From the NCBI GenBank assembly GCA_008931825.1, contig QXVZ01009639.1:2058-26888 (forward strand): a stretch of 24,831 nt of DNA, in the 5' to 3' direction. Both the position numbers and the translations under genes were made by a program. The notes below the pieces were generated by a model. It saw only the letters and a program-made list of their open reading frames with translations, was not told where the DNA came from and searched no databases. Source of the DNA: Phallusia fumigata (lineage: Eukaryota > Chordata > Ascidiacea > Phlebobranchia > Ascidiidae). This document shows positions 21,001-24,831 of the stretch, piece by piece. The first letter of the stretch is position 1; each line of letters begins with the position of its first letter.

Positions 21001-22919
21001 TGCTCCTTTCTGCAAGTTACTGCTTTGTTTTGATCGGTTCTCATCCACTTTATGTCTCTTCCAGCTGACAAACAGTGAAATTTTGCATGTACATTGTTAC
21101 GCCAGCCTGTAAAATTGTTTATTATTTAAACAGCTGGTCAGAAAATCACATGGACATATTATACAGCTAAAGAATAATTCCGCTGACTGATTAATCTACT
21201 TAAGCTGAGATTAATCTACTCAATTTGTGATGTAACTTTTTATTAATGCATGTAACTACAGGTGAAGGATCAGGAGGTCGTGAGTACGTCGGGGGCGAGT
21301 AGTCCCCGAGACGACGGTGGATCACCCAGCGTGTCATCAAATAGAAAGCAACTTACCGAAGAAGACCTAGAAAAGCATTGCATTGAAGAATATGAAGATG
21401 GTAAGGACTCCTAATAAACTGCGTACATTAATTTGTCATTGAGAATAGGATTTTTTGCTGCTGTATATTGCTGTGTTAAAAAAATATCCTGAATTTTTTT
21501 CTGCAGGCAGTTACAGTCCAAAACTTTTACAAGCAAAGGACCTGCCCCCAGATGTAGTAATTGTAAATGTGGAGGAAGACATACTTACTATTGAGGGAAA
21601 ACGAAACCTCCTATCTCGAACTGGTGATGCAGGTGCAGGTCAGGAAGATGCATTTATCAGAAGAGCTAAAGAGGGTATGGACACACAAGAGGAAGCAACT
21701 TTTGCTGTTGAAGCCCCGATTTCCCAACAGGTATGTTTGGTAACTTAGTTAGGTTGGTGGAAAAAAATTTAAATTTTTATGATAGATGTTGCACCATAAA
21801 TCGTTGGTATTAAACTGATGTAGGTCACGTAGTTAACATGAACCTCTTAACCAAGGTTTGCTTTGTTTTTAATTAATACACCTATGATTAACTTTCAGTT
21901 CAAGTCATCTTATGGCAATGTTTTTGACAAGGTTGATTTTTTATGACACGCTTTTCCGACTTTCTTACCGACGTCATCGGGTGTTAGTCGACAACCATGT
22001 CAAGGAGTGATGACGAGAATCGAAAAAAAATATTATTTTTAATTATATGACATGTACCCATTGACATACAGGTGTTTCTGTGGGCGGACAAATATCGTCC
22101 TCGCAAGCCCCGATTTTTCAATCGGGTCCACACCGGTTTTGAGTGGAACAAATACAATCAAACGCATTATGACTTCGACAATCCACCCCCGAAGATTGTG
22201 CAGGGATACAAGTTCAACATCTTCTATCCGGATTTAATCGACAAGATTGTTCCCCCAACGTACACTATTACACCCGATCCTGCCAGTCCTGACTTTGCCG
22301 TATGTTTAAGCCGTCAATTTAGTTTCGAAATAAGTTAGAGCTCTTCCGTAAGAGTTTGTTTGTTTGTTTGTTTGTTTCATTTTTATCCTCGGGAGGCGGA
22401 ACAACGCCTGAATGCGTTACGCTTATGAGTCCGTCGTCGAGCTACCTGTCGTGTTGCAGTTCCGTTGGATCATTTTTTATTTGATTTTTTTGATTTATGA
22501 AAGTTGGTGACTTCAATTTGGGTCATCCCATCGGGTTCCTCTTGGTTGGAGTAATGCCGCTAAAGTTTCTTGCTCAGGAAAACACAAGCGACCGAGATGG
22601 GATTAGAACCCACAATTACTGTGACTTCGGGATTGCGTTTTGTAATATTTACTTTCTTGCTTTTATTTGTCACCTAACTTTCAAGGTCTCTGGGTAATTT
22701 GTGAGGTCATAGTTTCACCCAAAGTACTTCATACTTGGCCTAACTTTGTCATGTTTTCAGGTGTTGAAATTTTCTTCCGGGCCTCCGTATCAGGACCTTG
22801 CGTTCAAAATAGTGAACAGAGAATGGGAATATTCACACAAGCACGGATTTCGGTGTCAATTTATCAACAGCATCTTTCAGTTGTGGTTTCACTTTAAGCG
22901 GTACAGATACCGCCGATGA
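18020..22919 (+). CDS. CACTIN: Cactin, spliceosome-associated protein
   Basis: Thirteen exons: 18020-18213, 18291-18387, 19142-19245, 19310-19469, 19542-19637, 19766-20012, 20175-20260, 20336-20471, 20583-20773, 21262-21400, 21507-21730, 22072-22299 and 22761-22919. Phases agree throughout and give 686 residues (human about 758). Residues 1-64 are Lys/Ser/Arg-rich; about 66-180 is a charged coiled coil (EAEKERIKAEKLRQKEL, YTNADNPFGD, FVWNKKLEKEG); the cactin mid-domain follows (DLLAQYASS, SDLEDLLEDIKVYIELEQ, DVGYWESLLTQLKAFLAKAR); the last 128 residues form the highly conserved C-terminal domain (KYRPRKPRFFNRVHTGFEWN, KIVNREWEYSHKHGF, WFHFKRYRYRR). Cactin is nuclear, acts in pre-mRNA splicing, and was first found as a Cactus/NF-kB pathway partner in flies. 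The first in-frame ATG with a good context is at 18020. The final two exons recur at 23506-24341. Confidence 0.95.
18590..18750. mobile_element. Probable hAT-derived remnant in CACTIN intron 2
   Basis: CAATGGTCTCACACAGG at the left and CCCCGCAGTCTTGAGTTTGG with GGACCCCCGA at the right resemble decayed hAT element ends (GGTCTC..., GTTTGGGACC). The termini are too diverged to define a target duplication. Intron 2 (18388-19141) is the longest clean intron of the gene and otherwise shows nothing. Confidence 0.3.
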
Positions 22920-23407
22920 TGTGGCTACCACAGTTTTATTCCTGGTTCTTTAAATTCTACTGGCCTTTGCGTGACAAAAGGCGGAAGTTAGTTACAGAAA
23001 CCTGTGTGGAAATGAGGCGAGGAAATGCTGCAGGTCTTTTTATGAAACTTTTTTCTATTTTTATGACCGCGGACAAAAAATATAATTTTACCCATGTTTT
23101 GAATAGACTTTGTCCCTTTATGTAATGGTTCATATTCTTTGGACCAAAACTATTTTCCCCTCACTTGCGCAAAAGTGTAGGTGGGATATCGACTTTATAG
23201 TTGTTGCATACAGAACTTATCAGTATAAACACTTGGAATATAAAAATCTGTAAAGTAATCCGGCAAAGCTTGTGTTGCAAACAAATGTTGATTAAATGTC
23301 TAAAACTGGATTTGATCAGTGATTGCAATTCAACAGCTTCTGAATAAAATTTATTGATAGCGGTTGTAAAACTAGTTACACAAAGTAAATTAAAAGATTA
23401 CACAGCA
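21974..23407. repeat. Duplicated segment over CACTIN 3' end, copy 1
   Basis: Begins TCATCGGGTGTTAGTCGAC and ends ACAGCA just before the N at 23408. The copy at 23409-24676 has identical start and end. This copy has a longer TTTG microsatellite near 22357 and about 160 extra bases in the 3' UTR (about 23180-23335). Confidence 0.85.
23343..23355. promoter_or_regulatory. Palindromic poly(A) signal, copy 1
   Basis: AATAAAATTTATT provides AATAAA on both strands. It lies about 424 bases after the CACTIN stop. On the minus strand it is downstream of the convergent gene that ends at 24784. Use by either gene is inferred from position. Confidence 0.5.
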
Positions 23408-23408
23408 N
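23408..23408. other. Single N at the junction of two copies, contig join
   Basis: Separates copy 1 (ending 23407) from copy 2 (starting 23409) with no other sequence, as at 12104. Confidence 0.75.
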
Positions 23409-23505
23409 TCATCGGGTGTTAGTCGACAACCATGTCAAGGAGTGATGACGAAATAGAAAAAATATGTTATTTTTATTAATATGACATTTACCTATTGACA
23501 TACAG

Positions 23506-24341
23506 GTGTTTCTGTGGGCGGATAAATATCGTCCTCGTAAGCCCCGATTTTTCAATCGAGTCCACACCGGTTTTGAGTGGAACAAATACAATCAAACGCA
23601 TTATGACTTCGACAATCCACCCCCGAAGATTGTGCAGGGGTACAAATTCAACATCTTCTATCCGGACCTGATCGACAAGATTGTTCCCCCAACGTACACT
23701 ATTACACCCGACCCTGCCAGTCCTGACTTTGCCGTATGTTATTTTAGGCCGTCAATTAAGTTAGAACTCTTCCGTAAGAGTTTGTTTGTTTGTTTGTTTC
23801 ATTTTTATCCTCGGGAGGCGGAACAACGCCTGAATGCGTTATGCTTATGAGTCTGTCGTCGAGCTACCTGTCGTATTGCAGCTCCGTTGGATCATTTTTT
23901 ATTTGATTTTTTTGATTTATGAAATTTGGTGACTTTAATTTGGGTCATCGCATCGGGTTCCTCTGGGTTGTATTAATGCCGCTAAAGTTTCTTTCTCAGG
24001 AAAACACAAGCGACCGAGATGGGATTAGAACCCAAAATTACTGTGACTTCGGGGTTGCGTTTTGTAATATTTACTTTCTTGCTTTTATTTGTCACCTAAG
24101 TTTCAAGGTCTCAGGTTAATTTGTGAAGTCGTAGTTTCACCCCAAGTATTTCATATTTGGCCTAACTTTGTCCTGTTTTCAGGTGTTGAAATTTTCTTCC
24201 GGGCCTCCGTATCAGGACCTCGCGTTCAAAATAGTGAACAGAGAATGGGAATATTCACACAAGCACGGATTTCGGTGTCAATTTATCAACAGCATCTTCC
24301 AGTTGTGGTTTCACTTTAAGCGGTACAGATACCGCCGATGA
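23506..24341 (+). CDS. CACTIN: Second copy of the last two CACTIN exons
   Basis: Exons 23506-23733 and 24183-24341 keep both splice acceptors, the internal donor, the frame and the stop. They encode exactly the same 128 residues as 22072-22299 and 22761-22919. Eleven base differences over 387 coding bases are all silent (for example GAC/GAT, CGG/CGA, TTA/CTG). There is no upstream CACTIN exon or ATG, so alone it cannot make protein. In a real genome it would be an alternative 3' end; an unmerged allele is the simpler reading. Confidence 0.85.
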
Positions 24342-24611
24342 TGGGGTTACCACAGTTTTATTCCTGGTTCCTTAAATTCTACTGGCCTTTGCGTGACAAA
24401 AGGTGAAAGTTAGTTACAGAAACCTGTGTGGAAATGAGGCGAGGAAATGCTGCAGGTCTTTTTATGAAACTTTTTTCTACTTTTATGACCGAGGACAAAA
24501 AATATAATTTTACCCATGTTTTGAATGGACTTTGTCCCTTTATGTAATGGTTCATATTCTCTGGACCAAAACGATTTTTCACTCACTTGCGCAAAAGTGT
24601 AAGTGTTCCGG

Positions 24612-24624
24612 AATAAAATTTATT
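24612..24624. promoter_or_regulatory. Palindromic poly(A) signal, copy 2
   Basis: AATAAAATTTATT is conserved with 23343-23355. It lies about 160 bases past the stop of the minus-strand gene at 24784 and about 270 bases past the stop of the copy-2 CACTIN exons, so one element could serve both convergent genes. Confidence 0.5.
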
Positions 24625-24783
24625 GATAGCGGTTTTACAACTATTTACACAAAGTAAATTAAAAGATTACACAGCACATAGTTAGTCTCACAATCACGCA
24701 GCAAACCTACGAAAAACGAGACGAATTATATTTTAAAAAAGAGTTGCTAAGAAAATTACAGAAATACAACGGGTAGGGTTTTT

Positions 24784-24831
24784 CTACAGCTCCGTAGTGA
24801 CTTCATCCTGAGCAAATGTTCCGTTTTCGTA
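24784..24831 (-). CDS. C-terminal end of a convergent gene entering from the right
   Basis: Fifteen codons plus TAG read YENGTFAQDEVTTEL from the right edge. A minus-strand AATAAA (complement of 24619-24624) follows at a suitable distance. The end TTEL fits a class I PDZ-binding motif (S/T-x-hydrophobic). This is too short to identify and the frame could be chance, but position and poly(A) signal support it. Confidence 0.35.
   Translation of the reverse strand, partial: YENGTFAQDEVTTEL

Larger units (their letters stand above)
23409..24676. repeat. Duplicated segment over CACTIN 3' end, copy 2
   Basis: Second copy of 21974-23407, continuing naturally into the right flank at 24677. It is shorter because of a 3' UTR deletion and fewer TTTG units. 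It is best explained as the other haplotype at the start of the next contig. Confidence 0.85.

Noticed and set aside
22497-22697. Open frames repeated in the two copies of the CACTIN penultimate intron (also 23919-24119)
   Set aside because: They lie wholly inside the intron, vary between copies at amino-acid-changing sites and lack splice context.
1-24831. CRISPR array, bacterial operon, prophage or insertion sequence
   Set aside because: Spliced chordate genes fill the window; no regularly spaced repeats, ribosome-binding sites or prokaryotic genes were seen.

Overview
The window is animal nuclear DNA. It is AT-rich, with many short GT-AG introns, long intergenic stretches, hAT-type miniature transposon remnants and polyadenylation signals instead of bacterial features. 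Gene structure, the chordate gene families, compact spacing and high allelic divergence fit a tunicate of the Ciona type. A 14-base match to the Ciona spliced-leader sequence as I remember it agrees with this. Species cannot be fixed from the sequence alone.

Layout, left to right. (1) 1-840: a fold-back repeat and an isolated minus-strand terminal-exon candidate (281-572). (2) 841-5803 (+): most of a gene for a single-pass membrane protein with three EGF repeats, a Thr/Pro stalk, a transmembrane helix and a basic cytoplasmic tail of about 420 residues; its 5' end lies outside the window. (3) 6783-8722 (-): a complete five-exon BK-channel beta-subunit (KCNMB-like) gene, convergent with the EGF gene. 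(4) 8740-10750: mostly empty, with a hAT MITE carrying an 8-bp target duplication. (5) 10755-13453: two 1349-bp copies separated by one N, each with a 112-codon acidic minus-strand ORF. (6) 13439-13946 (-): the last two coding exons of a DCUN1D3-like gene, whose 5' part is lost beyond the N at 14043. (7) 15223-17301 (-): complete six-exon SARAF. (8) 17302-18019: a shared divergent promoter with a CRE palindrome and an E-box. (9) 18020-22919 (+): complete 13-exon CACTIN. (10) 23409-24676: a second copy of the last two CACTIN exons, again joined by one N. (11) 24784-24831 (-): the last 15 codons of a convergent gene.

The two duplications both abut a single N, and their coding differences are almost all synonymous. 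They look like overlapping contig ends from two haplotypes that were not merged, not genuine tandem duplications. No operon or multi-gene system is evident. SARAF (store-operated calcium entry regulation), the BK beta subunit (calcium-activated potassium channel), CACTIN (spliceosome) and DCUN1D3 (cullin neddylation) act in separate pathways. The most interesting biology is a BK beta subunit in a non-vertebrate chordate, the conserved extreme C-terminus plus Gly/Tyr/Ser-rich tail of SARAF, the unidentified EGF receptor-like protein, and a small acidic ORF that stays open in both alleles.
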